Shown piece by piece: positions 19,360-28,390 of a DNA stretch of 64,000 bases. Every line of letters begins with the position of its first letter. Within the stretch, counting starts at the first letter, position 1. A model generated the notes under the pieces. The model ran no database searches. It was not told where the DNA came from and was given only the letters and a program-made list of their open reading frames with translations. A program made the position numbers and the translations under genes. The stretch is from Hyphomicrobium sp. (GTDB lineage Bacteria; Pseudomonadota; Alphaproteobacteria; Rhizobiales; Hyphomicrobiaceae), in assembly GCA_002928515.1 (NCBI GenBank), contig PERI01000004.1, positions 124,001-188,000 on the forward strand, written 5' to 3'.

Positions 19360-19636
19360 GATGTCCTCCGGCAGGGCAACGTTGAGAAACACTGCCGCCT
19401 TACGTTATCGATTTCACCGACGCCGAAAACCGCTATCGGTATCTAAATTGAACAGTAAATGATTTGCAGCGCTTAGACAATTTTGATTCTTCAATTCGGA
19501 TAATGAAATTTTGATGCGCGCAAATTTACCTTTCAGGCTTTTGCTGCGAGCTACGTTGACCACCATGTTTGGGATGTGACTGCGTCGATGTTTGGCGCAG
19601 CGGCGTGCCAGACGAAGAGGGTGGCGGCGACTTTGG

Positions 19637-20473
19637 CTACTTCAATATTCGCTCAAGATTGTGAGCCGTCGCGAGCCCTTTTACCGTGTCTAGTCCTTTC
19701 GCGCCAACAAAGTTGGCTCCATCAAGGTCGGCCTCAGAAAAGTCCGCACCTGTGATGTCTGCACCTGAAAAATCCGTGCGCGATAGGTCGGCACCTGACA
19801 GATTTGCGCCCGTCAAATCAGCGCCTGTGAAACGGGAGAACAGCAACACTGCTCTCGTCATGTTTGCGTTGTGCATCCGCGCACCGGAGAAATCGCAAGA
19901 CTTCAAAACGTTCCGCGACAGCGTCATGAGCGTTCCTTGACCGGGTCGTTCTTCGAGAGGCGAGAAGTTTGCATAGGTTAAATTCGCGCCTCGGAAATCG
20001 GCACCAGAAAGTTCGGCCTGAACGCGAACGTTTGTGAGATTGGCTCCTGAAAAACGCGGCGCATCTGACAGCAGCGAGGCCATGTCAGAATAAATGGTTG
20101 GCCGGTAAATAGTGGCACCTGTCAAATTCGCTCCCGATAAATCCGCCCGGATGAGAACGGAACGATCAAGGCGCGTGTGGGATAAATCGGCGCCGGACAA
20201 ATTCGCGCCGGTGAAATCGGTGCCGTAAAAATCTGAGCGCGCGAGTATTGCGCCTTTGAAATTAAGGTCGGACAGATCAAGATAAGTCAGATCGCGCCCC
20301 GAAAAATTCACACGTTCGCCGGGCACCGCTTTGTAAAGTGCATTTGTAATGTGATGGGCTGTGAAATCGGAATCGGGCGATACCGGACCGCTATCTTCAC
20401 TCTGTGCTTGCTGCGTGAAGGTGAATAGCGAAAGCAGCACGATGGCTATGCGCGTTGCGGAAGTTGTCATCAT
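19637..20473 (-). CDS. Secreted pentapeptide-repeat protein
   Basis: The 278-residue product has a signal peptide (AIVLLSLFTFTQQAQS) and then, from about residue 55 onward, pentapeptide repeats of the A(D/N)LXX type (FTGANLSGADLSHTRLD..., LTGANLSGADLSRTDFSGAD). These fold into a right-handed quadrilateral beta helix. A break near residues 115-140 suggests a loop or two stacked helices. Most characterised pentapeptide proteins (MfpA, Qnr) are cytoplasmic gyrase inhibitors; the signal peptide makes that role unlikely here. Start codons at 20473 and 20470 are both possible. 96 bases downstream lies the phosphoethanolamine transferase gene. Confidence 0.85.
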   Translation of the reverse strand: MMTTSATRIAIVLLSLFTFTQQAQSEDSGPVSPDSDFTAHHITNALYKAVPGERVNFSGRDLTYLDLSDLNFKGAILARSDFYGTDFTGANLSGADLSHTRLDRSVLIRADLSGANLTGATIYRPTIYSDMASLLSDAPRFSGANLTNVRVQAELSGADFRGANLTYANFSPLEERPGQGTLMTLSRNVLKSCDFSGARMHNANMTRAVLLFSRFTGADLTGANLSGADLSRTDFSGADITGADFSEADLDGANFVGAKGLDTVKGLATAHNLERILK

Positions 20474-20611
20474 GCCAAATCGTGCTCCAAGCCTCCCGGG
20501 CTTCAGATACGACAATCATGCATGAGTCCCGTTCATCGGGAACATGTTTTCAGGACCACTGGTCATATAAATGGTAGAGCGAACGAAATGTTATCTCATT
20601 CAGCCGATGGC

Positions 20612-22324
20612 TTAGCGCGACTTATGCGCAATTGCAGGCGCGATGTTTCGGCGGCAGCGTAGGTTGATGTCCAAATCGGCGTCGTAAGTTTTGGTGATGA
20701 CGCCAAGTGCTCCCAGCACCGTGTGGAAAAGATTATCGTGGCTGATGGGGTCTTGCGTCGTTTGTGCAAGACAGGCGGTGTCCAAGCCAAGTTGGCTTGC
20801 GAACTTCGGCGCATACCATGCAATCGCCGGAATGCTGACCTGCTCCTTGGGTGCGATCGCATACGGCATTCCATGCAAGTAAATGTTGTTTTCGCCGAGG
20901 CTTTCGCCGTGGTCGGACATGTAGATCATGCCGGTATCGACGTTGTGGTTGTCGGCGTCGCCGAGGATCGCAATTAAACGAGCGAGTACGTGATCGGTGT
21001 ATCGGATGGAATTGTCATAGGCGTTGACGATCATCTCGCGCGTACAGTGACTGACCTGCGTCGTCATGCAAACGGGCCTAAATGTTTCAAATGAGGGCGG
21101 ATATCGCTTCCAATAAGCGGGACCGTGACTGCCCATCATATGCAGCACTATGACGGTATCACGCTCGAGCGCTGCAATCCGTTGCTCCAGACCGTCGATC
21201 AGAATTTCATCGTAATTACCCGAATAGCCTTGCGCTGCTGGTTGCGGACTTCCTGTCAGCACTTCAGTCGTGATGCGATCACACACGCCTTTGCATCCCG
21301 ATTGATTCTCGCGCCAAATCACATCGATGTCGGCACGCTTCAGAATATCCAGCAAGTTTTCGCGAGCACTTGCCTTGTCGATCGAGAATTCCTGGCGATG
21401 GTACCCTGAGAACATGCACGGTACTGAGTGGGCTGTGTCAGTGCCGCACGATGTGGCGTGCGTGTAGTTGACGACATTGGTCGTTTTCGCCAACTCCGGG
21501 GTTGTGTCGCGCTCGTAGTTGTTAAGGCCGAAGTGCGAAGCGCCTGCCGTTTCGCCCACCACAATGACAAAGAGTTTGTGCCGACCGTTGGAGTTTGTGG
21601 AGGGTTCGCGGCGCGCGTCCTCACCGTACCGCGTTACGGGGCGATGTGTGGTTAGCACTGGGGCGCGTGCATACTTCTGGACTGCTTTGGCGATGTTGAA
21701 AGGTGTCAGCGTGAGCAACAGTTCTTTGTGCTCGCGGAACGTCCACATGAACTGACCGAGGTAACCGTAGCCAATGGCGCTGAGAGTCAACACCGAGACC
21801 ACCGTCACGATGGCGCGCGAACGCATATCTGCACGCCAACCGCGCGGCACCCACGGTGTCATCCATATCAACGCTGCTGGCAGCAGACCGAATGCCAACA
21901 CGTGAATCACCAGTCCGATCGTTATCAGGTCGCCAGCTTCGTGGGTGTCGGTTTGAAACATATTCCGCAGCATGGCGACATCGATCACGATGCCGTACTC
22001 GCCCATGAAAAAGCTTGCGGCCGCGGTGATGGGCAAAACGATGGCAAGGATGATGCGAAACATCGGGCGGAATGCGATGAGACTCAGAACCCAATTATTG
22101 ACAACGACGAGACCTGCGAACGTTGCTGCTACGAACAGCCAATCGTTGACGGTCTGCGGTTCAAGTGCGCGATAAAACAGTTGCCAGAACGGGAAATTCA
22201 GAAAGGCCGCAAAGAAAATAGCTATAGCGAGCGTGACCAGTTCTGGCCGTTGAGCAGATGGCACGCGCGTCTCCAATTTTGTTGGTGTCGGCAGACCCAA
22301 TACGCCCATTGGGTCGAAGTTCAA
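20612..22324 (-). CDS. Phosphoethanolamine transferase, EptA/sulfatase-like family
   Basis: This inner membrane enzyme with a periplasmic catalytic domain is expected to move phosphoethanolamine from phosphatidylethanolamine to lipid A or another envelope glycan. About five membrane spans fill the first 200 residues. The sulfatase-fold domain then begins VVGETAGASHFGLNNYERDT, with the nucleophile Thr in GETA. HMMGSHGPAYWKRYP and YMSDHGESLGENNIYLHG hold the metal ligands. The length of 570 is normal. Family members usually read GETARA; here it is GETAGA. It overlaps the amidase stop by 4 bases, so it is the last gene of a three-gene unit. Acceptor and polymyxin-resistance role are inference. 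Confidence 0.9.
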   Translation of the reverse strand: MNFDPMGVLGLPTPTKLETRVPSAQRPELVTLAIAIFFAAFLNFPFWQLFYRALEPQTVNDWLFVAATFAGLVVVNNWVLSLIAFRPMFRIILAIVLPITAAASFFMGEYGIVIDVAMLRNMFQTDTHEAGDLITIGLVIHVLAFGLLPAALIWMTPWVPRGWRADMRSRAIVTVVSVLTLSAIGYGYLGQFMWTFREHKELLLTLTPFNIAKAVQKYARAPVLTTHRPVTRYGEDARREPSTNSNGRHKLFVIVVGETAGASHFGLNNYERDTTPELAKTTNVVNYTHATSCGTDTAHSVPCMFSGYHRQEFSIDKASARENLLDILKRADIDVIWRENQSGCKGVCDRITTEVLTGSPQPAAQGYSGNYDEILIDGLEQRIAALERDTVIVLHMMGSHGPAYWKRYPPSFETFRPVCMTTQVSHCTREMIVNAYDNSIRYTDHVLARLIAILGDADNHNVDTGMIYMSDHGESLGENNIYLHGMPYAIAPKEQVSIPAIAWYAPKFASQLGLDTACLAQTTQDPISHDNLFHTVLGALGVITKTYDADLDINLRCRRNIAPAIAHKSR

Positions 22325-23091
22325 GCGACGATGTTGCGCGCTGAAGCTTGGACGACGCGCTGTAGTGTCGCTTGCGTTGACAGATCAAGGCGACCATCAG
22401 CCCGTTCGGGACGAAAGTGCAATTGGAATGCTCGAATAACCTTGCTTGTCATCACGTCGAGCACACCAGTTTGCGGCGCACGATAACCGAAGGCAGATAA
22501 CATTGCCTGAGCGTGGGCGACGCGCATATCGCAGGCTCCAAGCTCCAAACCGTGATCTTCATCCGATACAGGATCGGGTGGCATCCAAAGACCGACACCT
22601 TCACGCGCTAACAGCGCCCAATTGAATTTTTCTCCTGGATCGATTTTGCGTTCCGGTGCCACGTCCGAATGGGCCAGGACGCCATCTGGCGCAATGTCAT
22701 GACGGGCGATGATGTCCTGACACAGCGATATGACCCCGCGCATCTGTGCATCGGAAAAATCCGGATAGCCATGCTCGTGGCCAGGATTTTGAATTTCTAT
22801 TCCAATTGAATGTGAGTTGATATCCGTTTCGCCACGCCAGAAAGATACGCCAGCATGCCAGGCACGCTGGTGCTCAGGTACGAGCTGCGTGATCGACCCA
22901 AACTCATCGACAACATAGTGGCATGACACTTTGCTTTCCGCGCGCGCCAACCAATCGATGGCTTTTTCCGCCGACGACATCCCTGTGTAATGCAAAATCA
23001 GAAGCGTTGGCTTGATATCGCCACAGCGCGGTTCGCAGTTTATTGCTGTATGCGTGCGTGTGACGAGCGGGCTATCGGCGCGGAACGTCAC
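22321..23091 (-). CDS. N-acetylmuramoyl-L-alanine amidase, AmpD/AmiD type
   Basis: A zinc amidase that cuts the bond between MurNAc and L-Ala in peptidoglycan fragments. Residues 25-150 are the Amidase_2 domain: LILHYTGMSSAEKAIDWL has the first zinc His, HAGVSFWRG and NSHSIGIEIQNPGHE follow, and VLAHSDVAPERKIDPGEKF carries the second His and Asp. A peptidoglycan-binding domain (MLSAFGYRAPQTGVLDV...VIRAFQLHFRP) fills the C-terminus. The GTG start at 23091 overlaps the previous stop as GTGA. No signal peptide is visible, so it may act in the cytoplasm in wall recycling, as AmpD does. Confidence 0.93.
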   Translation of the reverse strand: MTFRADSPLVTRTHTAINCEPRCGDIKPTLLILHYTGMSSAEKAIDWLARAESKVSCHYVVDEFGSITQLVPEHQRAWHAGVSFWRGETDINSHSIGIEIQNPGHEHGYPDFSDAQMRGVISLCQDIIARHDIAPDGVLAHSDVAPERKIDPGEKFNWALLAREGVGLWMPPDPVSDEDHGLELGACDMRVAHAQAMLSAFGYRAPQTGVLDVMTSKVIRAFQLHFRPERADGRLDLSTQATLQRVVQASARNIVA

Positions 23092-23825
23092 GGGCTGCTT
23101 TCGAGCGCACGTTCGGCGCGCTGGCCTCTTTCCATCAGCACGGCATCGTAAGCCGCGGTGATCGCCGCCAAGCGCCGTTCTGCGGCCGCGAGATATTCGC
23201 TGGGCACGCCCTTAGATAACAACGTGTCCGGGTGGTGACTTTTGACGAGTTCACGATATCGCGCTTTGATTTCAGCGTCGTTGGCATCGGGCGCTACATT
23301 TAATATTTCATAGGGGCTGTCGGGATCGACAACGAAGGCGCGTCGCACGCAGCGAAATTCGCGGTCAGAAAGTCCGAGCCGCGTCGCTACCTGTTCCAAG
23401 TATTCATCTTCGGCCGGATGCAGGACACCATCGGCACTGGCGATATGAAACAAGCATTCGAGCACCGAGATTTTCAGTTCTTTGTCGTCGCCGAGTATGC
23501 GATTGATCTGGCCCGCATAGGATTCAAAACCAGCCACGTCTTGGCTGGCAAGCGCGAATAAGCGATTGACGTTTTCACACTCGCCCGGCGGCACTGAGAA
23601 TTGTTGTTTGAAGGCACGGACCTCTATGTCGGAGGCGACGCCATCTGCTTTGCTCATCTTTGCGGCTAGAGCTATCAGCGCGATCGTAAAAGCGACACTC
23701 GACCGCGACGTTTCTGGGTCAGCGTTGGTGTCGAAACCGAGTGTCTCCTTCAATTGATCGAGCGCCCCGCGTAAACCTCCGCCCGCGCTCAGGCCGATTG
23801 CGTTCTTCAAAGCTTGCCAAGGCAT
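23088..23825 (-). CDS. TerB plus J-domain protein (DjlA-like)
   Basis: A 245-residue protein with a TerB-like helical domain (residues about 40-165, MSKADGVASDIEVRAFKQQF and SADGVLHPAEDEYLEQV each with an acidic ADGV motif). A C-terminal J domain follows (SPYEILNVAPDANDAEIKARYRELVKSHHPD) with the HPD tripeptide that activates DnaK. DjlA has this order but with an N-terminal membrane anchor, which I do not see here. The start at 23825 (MPWQAL) is chosen over the longer frame to 23867. It overlaps the amidase by 4 bases, which ties a DnaK co-chaperone to wall recycling and lipid modification genes. Confidence 0.88.
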   Translation of the reverse strand: MPWQALKNAIGLSAGGGLRGALDQLKETLGFDTNADPETSRSSVAFTIALIALAAKMSKADGVASDIEVRAFKQQFSVPPGECENVNRLFALASQDVAGFESYAGQINRILGDDKELKISVLECLFHIASADGVLHPAEDEYLEQVATRLGLSDREFRCVRRAFVVDPDSPYEILNVAPDANDAEIKARYRELVKSHHPDTLLSKGVPSEYLAAAERRLAAITAAYDAVLMERGQRAERALESSP

Positions 23826-23966
23826 AGGCGGTCCGTCGTTTTGTTGCGGCTGAACGTGACAGCCCAAATCACTATGAAAAGATTAGACGAAGGTCGAGCC
23901 GAGATCGCCTAAATAAACGGACAGAAATGCTGAATTGTTATTCAAATGCTGGTTTCAGCTTCAGCT

Positions 23967-24650
23967 TTACTTGCAGATGCGCATCATTCCATCGCGGCCG
24001 TGACGCGCTAAATCCATATGGAAATGGTCATGGTGGTTGGCGTCGAAATTGGGGCCTAACACGGTGGTGAATTCTTGACAGGCCCCGCGATGCACATCGC
24101 GTAGAAACGCGCGTTCGCGTTCAGTGCCGCGCCATCCGCCTTTGACGGTGATGTTTTCACCACTTGCGAGCCTAAAGGCTGAAATATCGAGCGCATTGGC
24201 GTAACCGTGTTCCGATAATCGCCCGCCGATTTTGTGATTCATCGGCCGGCACGCATAAGACGCTGCTACGGTCAGCTCGCTGACGGATTGGCCGAAATGA
24301 TAGCGTGCAGCAGGCTCCACCACTTCGCGCACCCAGCGGTCGACTTGGGGGATCATCGGGCAGCGCAGTAAGGCTGGTGGCTTCATTAGAACGCGACCAC
24401 GATCGGCGGCCGACATTTCATACGGTGCTGACGCCCCACACACGCTGGGGCCATTGAGGGCAGATCTTCCGCGCAGGAATGAGGTTTGTCGAATGGTCCC
24501 TGAAGTGACGCACGAGCGCTCTTCAGCGGCGCGCCATGGCTCTTCTTTAGCGACGAAATCGGGGCCCACAGTGCCGCAACCCCACAGCACGAGGCCGGGG
24601 ACCATCAAAGCAGCAAACAGGGACACAACGCGGATACGACGCAAGACCAT
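23967..24650 (-). CDS. Extensin-like family lipoprotein (putative LD/DD-peptidase fold)
   Basis: The 227-residue product has a lipoprotein signal (hydrophobic stretch ending LVLWGC, a lipobox with Cys). Its C-terminal half is the bacterial extensin-like domain: LTVAASYACRPMNHK, LSEHGYANALDISAF with a probable metal His/Asp pair, and NHHDHFHMDLARHG at the end. The HxxxxxxxD...HxH pattern resembles M15/LAS metallopeptidases, so a peptidoglycan peptidase role is plausible but not proven. Three further Cys pairs may form disulfides. I chose the ATG at 24650, which places the signal peptide at the N-terminus; the frame opens at 24701. Confidence 0.82.
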   Translation of the reverse strand: MVLRRIRVVSLFAALMVPGLVLWGCGTVGPDFVAKEEPWRAAEERSCVTSGTIRQTSFLRGRSALNGPSVCGASAPYEMSAADRGRVLMKPPALLRCPMIPQVDRWVREVVEPAARYHFGQSVSELTVAASYACRPMNHKIGGRLSEHGYANALDISAFRLASGENITVKGGWRGTERERAFLRDVHRGACQEFTTVLGPNFDANHHDHFHMDLARHGRDGMMRICK

Positions 24651-25177
24651 GGCCAAGGACGCTATCCTCGTTAAGCTTAATTTGGCGTTAAGGACCCCCA
24701 TCCCATTTGGAGCCTATGCGCTTGATTTCCGGCTGATTTGCGGTTGCGCTTTGGCGTTGCGGCGGCAAATGCTCGGTTTTTGAGAGCGCGGCGAAAGCAA
24801 GCCAGCGGGGAGCCGACGATCACTTATCCACAGCTTTATCTCCGCTGTCGCATGAGTAAAATTGCGACGTCATACAACACGACTAGTGTCAAAATGCTCT
24901 AGCGTCCTAGAGCTTGGCGTTGATTTGTCTCGCGTTTGCGCCAGTTGTGAATGGCATGTGCGTCCGCATTTATAGCTTGGCCGTCCGTTACCCCCGTCCG
25001 GTTGGGCTCGACTGTTTGTTAGTACCGCGTCAGGCAGTCAAAATGTGTGAGCGCTCTGTGACGACCCCGCACGGTTTGCGGCGCTAGGTTCGACGACATC
25101 CTGCGCGATGGTCATTTTCGAATCTGGAGTGTCGCCTCGTTGCGGGGTCGATCACGCCTTAGTGGCGATCCGCTGGG
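24651..25177. other. Gene-free stretch of 527 bases
   Basis: No convincing ORF on either strand. It contains a perfect DnaA-box sequence (24824-24832), a short palindrome GCTCTAG/CTAGAGC (24896-24902, 24907-24913) and a 10-bp inverted repeat CGACCCCGCA/TGCGGGGTCG (25062-25071, 25141-25150) close to the end of the alpha/beta hydrolase gene. The promoter of the extensin-like gene must lie at the left end. Nothing else is recognised. Confidence 0.6.
24824..24832 (+). other. DnaA-box consensus TTATCCACA
   Basis: This is a perfect match to the strict DnaA box. It is one of three perfect copies in this window (others at 52337 and 58830), all on the plus strand and all in non-coding gaps. There is no cluster of boxes, so this is not an origin. 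Confidence 0.5.
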
Positions 25178-25948
25178 TCAATGCGTGGCGTCTAAAAAAT
25201 CCAATACGGCCTTTTTGAATGCTACGTCGCCCACCGCTTTCATATGCTCGCGACCGGGGATCACAAATGCCCGCGCGCCCGGAATGAGTTTGGCGAGCGC
25301 CTCTGCCGATCCGCCGATGACATCATGCTCACCGACCGCGACCAATACTGGGCAGGCAATCAGACCCACCATCTCTGCCGAAAGTGGCGCGCGCGCCGAT
25401 CTTATGCAGGCGGCCAAAGCCTTGAGATCGCTTTTGGTCTGTTCGGCAAAGGCGCGGAACGTGCGCGCTGTTGGGTTCGTCACATCGTCAATGGAGGGTA
25501 CTTCCAAGGCATGAGCGATCGGTCCGGTGCCGGCCATGCCACGCACCATATTGATACCCAGACCGCCGAAAACGGCTTTGGACACGAGCTTGGGATGCGC
25601 CAGGGCGAGAAACGCCGCTATGCGCGCGCCCATCGAATAGCCAATGACATCAGCGTGCTCGATGCCGAGATGGTCGAGAAGACGACGCGCATCTTCGGCC
25701 ATGAGCGGTGCACCATAATCGGTCAACGCATATAATTTCTCGCTGGCACCATGACCCCGATTGTCGATTGAAACGACACGGCGACCACTGGCGGTTAGCG
25801 CCTCGACCCAACTGGTTGCGACCCAATTGGTGGCCGAATTGGAAGCAAATCCATGGATCAATAAAACCGGTGGCCGATTATCTGCGACCCCCGTATCCAG
25901 GTAGGCAATTGTGACGCCCGCACTATCGAAGGTTTTATAGTCGGTCAT
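25178..25948 (-). CDS. Alpha/beta hydrolase
   Basis: A 256-residue single-domain hydrolase, probably cytoplasmic. LLIHGFASN (residues 29-37) provides the oxyanion-hole HG, and VIGYSMGARIAAFLAL holds the nucleophile Ser. An Asp lies in the VGEHDVIGG strand, and GREHMKAVG supplies the catalytic His near the C-terminus. Substrate cannot be told from sequence. A GGAG precedes the ATG at 25948. It is divergent from the zf-CHCC and monooxygenase pair, with about 116 bases between starts, so the three may share control. Confidence 0.9.
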   Translation of the reverse strand: MTDYKTFDSAGVTIAYLDTGVADNRPPVLLIHGFASNSATNWVATSWVEALTASGRRVVSIDNRGHGASEKLYALTDYGAPLMAEDARRLLDHLGIEHADVIGYSMGARIAAFLALAHPKLVSKAVFGGLGINMVRGMAGTGPIAHALEVPSIDDVTNPTARTFRAFAEQTKSDLKALAACIRSARAPLSAEMVGLIACPVLVAVGEHDVIGGSAEALAKLIPGARAFVIPGREHMKAVGDVAFKKAVLDFLDATH

Positions 25949-26064
25949 CTTGCTCCCGTTTCACAGCCGTGACCTGCGTCGAATGGTTAGGTCTGTCCCC
26001 TATCATCGGCGCGCGTCCGGCGATATCTTTGGAGATCATTCGCCAACTCAGACAGGTCAACACC

Positions 26065-26307
26065 ATGGCAGGCGCTTTTATTCCACATTTCGCCAACGAT
26101 GCAGGCGTTGAGCGCATCTTCGTTGGCGTGAAAGAATTCAAATGTATGGGGGCTCGCGCGCCTTTCGACCATCCCCACGTCTATCTCGACATGGGCCAAG
26201 ACAGTCAAATTTTGTGCCCATACTGCTCGACACTCTATGTGCACGACCCCCGGTTGTCGGCGACTGAAAGCGACCCCAAGGGCAGCCTTGTGAAAGACGC
26301 GGCTTGA
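26065..26307 (+). CDS. Zinc-finger (zf-CHCC) domain protein
   Basis: An 80-residue protein with the zf-CHCC pattern: Cys in KEFKCMG, His in FDHPHVYLDM, then CPYCSTLYVH. This domain is shared with the mitochondrial complex I subunit NDUFS6, and alphaproteobacterial homologues associate with complex I. The ATG at 26065 (MAGAFIPHF) is preferred to the open frame from 25969 because it gives the family length. Only 4 bases separate it from the flavin monooxygenase, so the two are probably cotranslated. Confidence 0.88.
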   Translation: MAGAFIPHFANDAGVERIFVGVKEFKCMGARAPFDHPHVYLDMGQDSQILCPYCSTLYVHDPRLSATESDPKGSLVKDAA

Positions 26308-26311
26308 CCCA

Positions 26312-27505
26312 ATGAAGGCTGCGTCACGGGCCGTCGCAATCGCTGGCGGAGGCATCGGGGGACTAGCCGCAGCCATAGCTCTGGCGAAACGCGGCATTGC
26401 AGTTGACGTCTATGAGCGGCGCGAGACATTTTCCGAAGATGGGGCCGGCATCCAAATAGGTCCCAACGGAACGAAAGTGCTAGCCGAGCTTGGCGTTGGT
26501 GAGCGGCTTATTGAACATGTTGCAACACCCGACGGGATAGTTGTTCATGACGCACTGTCTGGCGCCACGCTCACGCGACTGCCACTTGGGCGGTGGATGG
26601 AGACACACCATGGCGCACCGTACTGGACAGTTCAGCGGCGCCACCTTCATGCCGCGCTTCTCGAACGCGCGAGAAGCATCGATCACATATCGTTGGCAAC
26701 GAATGCTGGCATTGACGGCTTTGTCGATGGCATCGATGGCATAGACATTAAATTCGCCGATGGTCGCCAGTCGAAGGCCAGCGTCTTGCTTGCTGCCGAC
26801 GGATTATGGTCACATCTGCGCCCGCAAATCGCGTCGCACCATCATGATCGACCTATTGTGCCCCGTGCTGTCGGTAAAGCTGCGTATCGAACCCTGGTGC
26901 ATTCCAACACACTAACATCAGAGCTTACTCGCAACGAAGTTCATATCTGGTTATCGCCCGGCTCTCACGTTGTTCATTACCCAGTGAGTGCGGGTCAGGA
27001 AACTGCGCTTATCGTCGTCGCCGATGATGATGCGCTTTCTCAAACGTGGAGCACACCAGCTCAAGCGCGAGACGTTGTTTCGCGCACCCAGCACCTCGCT
27101 GCGCCGCTGGTCCAACTCCTCAGCACTGCAAACGATTGGCGCATGTGGTCACTGCACACACTTGAGCCGTTGCATAGCTTCGCCCATGGCCACGCCGCGC
27201 TCCTGGGCGATGCGGCCCATCCGGTTTTGCCTTTTTTGGCTCAAGGTGGGGTGATGGCACTGGAAGACGCCGTCGTACTTGCCAAATTTCTAGGCAGTTA
27301 TGCTGACCGCCCAAAACAGGCACTGAGACTTTATTCACAAGATCGATGTGAGCGCGTGACACGTGTGATGCGTGCGTCGCAGCGTAACGGTCGCATTTAC
27401 CATCTCGACGGCATCATGGCCTCGGCACGCAATGGTGTGTTGCGCATGAGCCCACCGTCGCTCGTGATGCGACGATTCAACTGGCTCTACGGCTGGTCGG
27501 CGTAG
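26312..27505 (+). CDS. FAD-dependent monooxygenase (class A flavoprotein hydroxylase family)
   Basis: A single-component flavin hydroxylase of the salicylate/3-hydroxybenzoate hydroxylase group, 397 residues. The FAD-binding GGGIGGLAAAIALAKRG is at residues 11-27 and the ADG segment (VLLAADGLWSHLR) is mid-protein. LLGDAAHPVLPFLAQGG with GDAAHP is the second FAD motif near residue 285. The substrate is unknown. Such enzymes also modify quinones, so ubiquinone-related chemistry is another option. There is no clear ribosome site, so translation is probably coupled to the zf-CHCC gene. Confidence 0.9.
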   Translation: MKAASRAVAIAGGGIGGLAAAIALAKRGIAVDVYERRETFSEDGAGIQIGPNGTKVLAELGVGERLIEHVATPDGIVVHDALSGATLTRLPLGRWMETHHGAPYWTVQRRHLHAALLERARSIDHISLATNAGIDGFVDGIDGIDIKFADGRQSKASVLLAADGLWSHLRPQIASHHHDRPIVPRAVGKAAYRTLVHSNTLTSELTRNEVHIWLSPGSHVVHYPVSAGQETALIVVADDDALSQTWSTPAQARDVVSRTQHLAAPLVQLLSTANDWRMWSLHTLEPLHSFAHGHAALLGDAAHPVLPFLAQGGVMALEDAVVLAKFLGSYADRPKQALRLYSQDRCERVTRVMRASQRNGRIYHLDGIMASARNGVLRMSPPSLVMRRFNWLYGWSA

Positions 27506-27735
27506 GTTGGTTAGGCTATTGCGTAGCCTTGAGGTCGGTCCTGACATCGCCCAACGCTCTTAAGTTTATGGTCTTCATCAGGAAACTTTCCAACACTCTG
27601 GGCGTTTGTGTTGCGGTAGGGAACACGCATTAGTCGTGCATTCACTATGGTGACAGTGATGTGAACTGACCTCAACGGCATGTCATATTACAGTGATATC
27701 CGAAATGCGTTTGACGAACTGTGCTGCCGCCTTGG

Positions 27736-28374
27736 ATGCGTTGCCCGGTCACTATCCAAAATCTTGCGTGCGGGAAATTCGTTGTGTCGAGTATCAGCTT
27801 AGTGTCTCAAGATCGTATTCACGCATATGGCCGGTATTTCGGCACCATCGGCGTGTTGGGCATCTCTTGCGTGGCGCTTGCATCAAGCATTGCGAATAGC
27901 ACACTGCCCGAAATTTTAGCTGCCTACAAAACTGAATCCACTGCCCTCTCCCGCGTGGAAAAAAACGCGCTATGGAAGTTTACGGCTGCTGCCAAGCGCA
28001 TGCCGCGCAACCTGCGCGTACATGCGATAAAGGTGCCACAACAGCCCTTGCATGTTTTGGTCTCAAATATGGATCGTGCAGAGCAACGACAGTTTGCACA
28101 TGAAAACTACGTCGCAAAAACTGCTACAACAAACAGTCCAGGTAGCGCTGTATTAGCAGCGTCGTGTGAAATTCCTGATCAATATGTTTATTGTGTCATT
28201 CCAAACGGGACGGCAGGCAATGCAGATGTTTTGCGACTTCCTGCTTCCAGTTCAGTGCGGAACAAATCTTCTCGTGCAACGGCACTTGTGCGTCGACCGC
28301 GCAAAACCAAACCTGTCATTGTCGCTGAAGTGACAGCCGATATTATAATGCGCAATATCAAAGGCCCGAGCTAA
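27736..28374 (+). CDS. Hypothetical membrane-anchored or secreted protein
   Basis: No family recognised. The frame codes for up to 217 residues from a GTG at 27721; I give the ATG at 27736, with GTG at 27784 or 27802 also possible. A single hydrophobic segment (FGTIGVLGISCVALASSIA) would sit near the N-terminus with the latest starts and could be a signal anchor. The rest is basic and Ser/Ala-rich, with two Cys in a CEIPDQYVYC pair and a basic stretch (RRPRKTKP) near the end. The gap before it (27506-27735) shows nothing clear. A strong hairpin follows the stop. Confidence 0.55.
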   Translation: MRCPVTIQNLACGKFVVSSISLVSQDRIHAYGRYFGTIGVLGISCVALASSIANSTLPEILAAYKTESTALSRVEKNALWKFTAAAKRMPRNLRVHAIKVPQQPLHVLVSNMDRAEQRQFAHENYVAKTATTNSPGSAVLAASCEIPDQYVYCVIPNGTAGNADVLRLPASSSVRNKSSRATALVRRPRKTKPVIVAEVTADIIMRNIKGPS

Positions 28375-28390
28375 GCAAATCTCCAATCAA

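Noticed and set aside
21728-22486. Plus-strand open frame of 252 codons, rich in Arg, His and Gln
   Set aside because: It is antisense to the phosphoethanolamine transferase; the composition is typical of a shadow frame.
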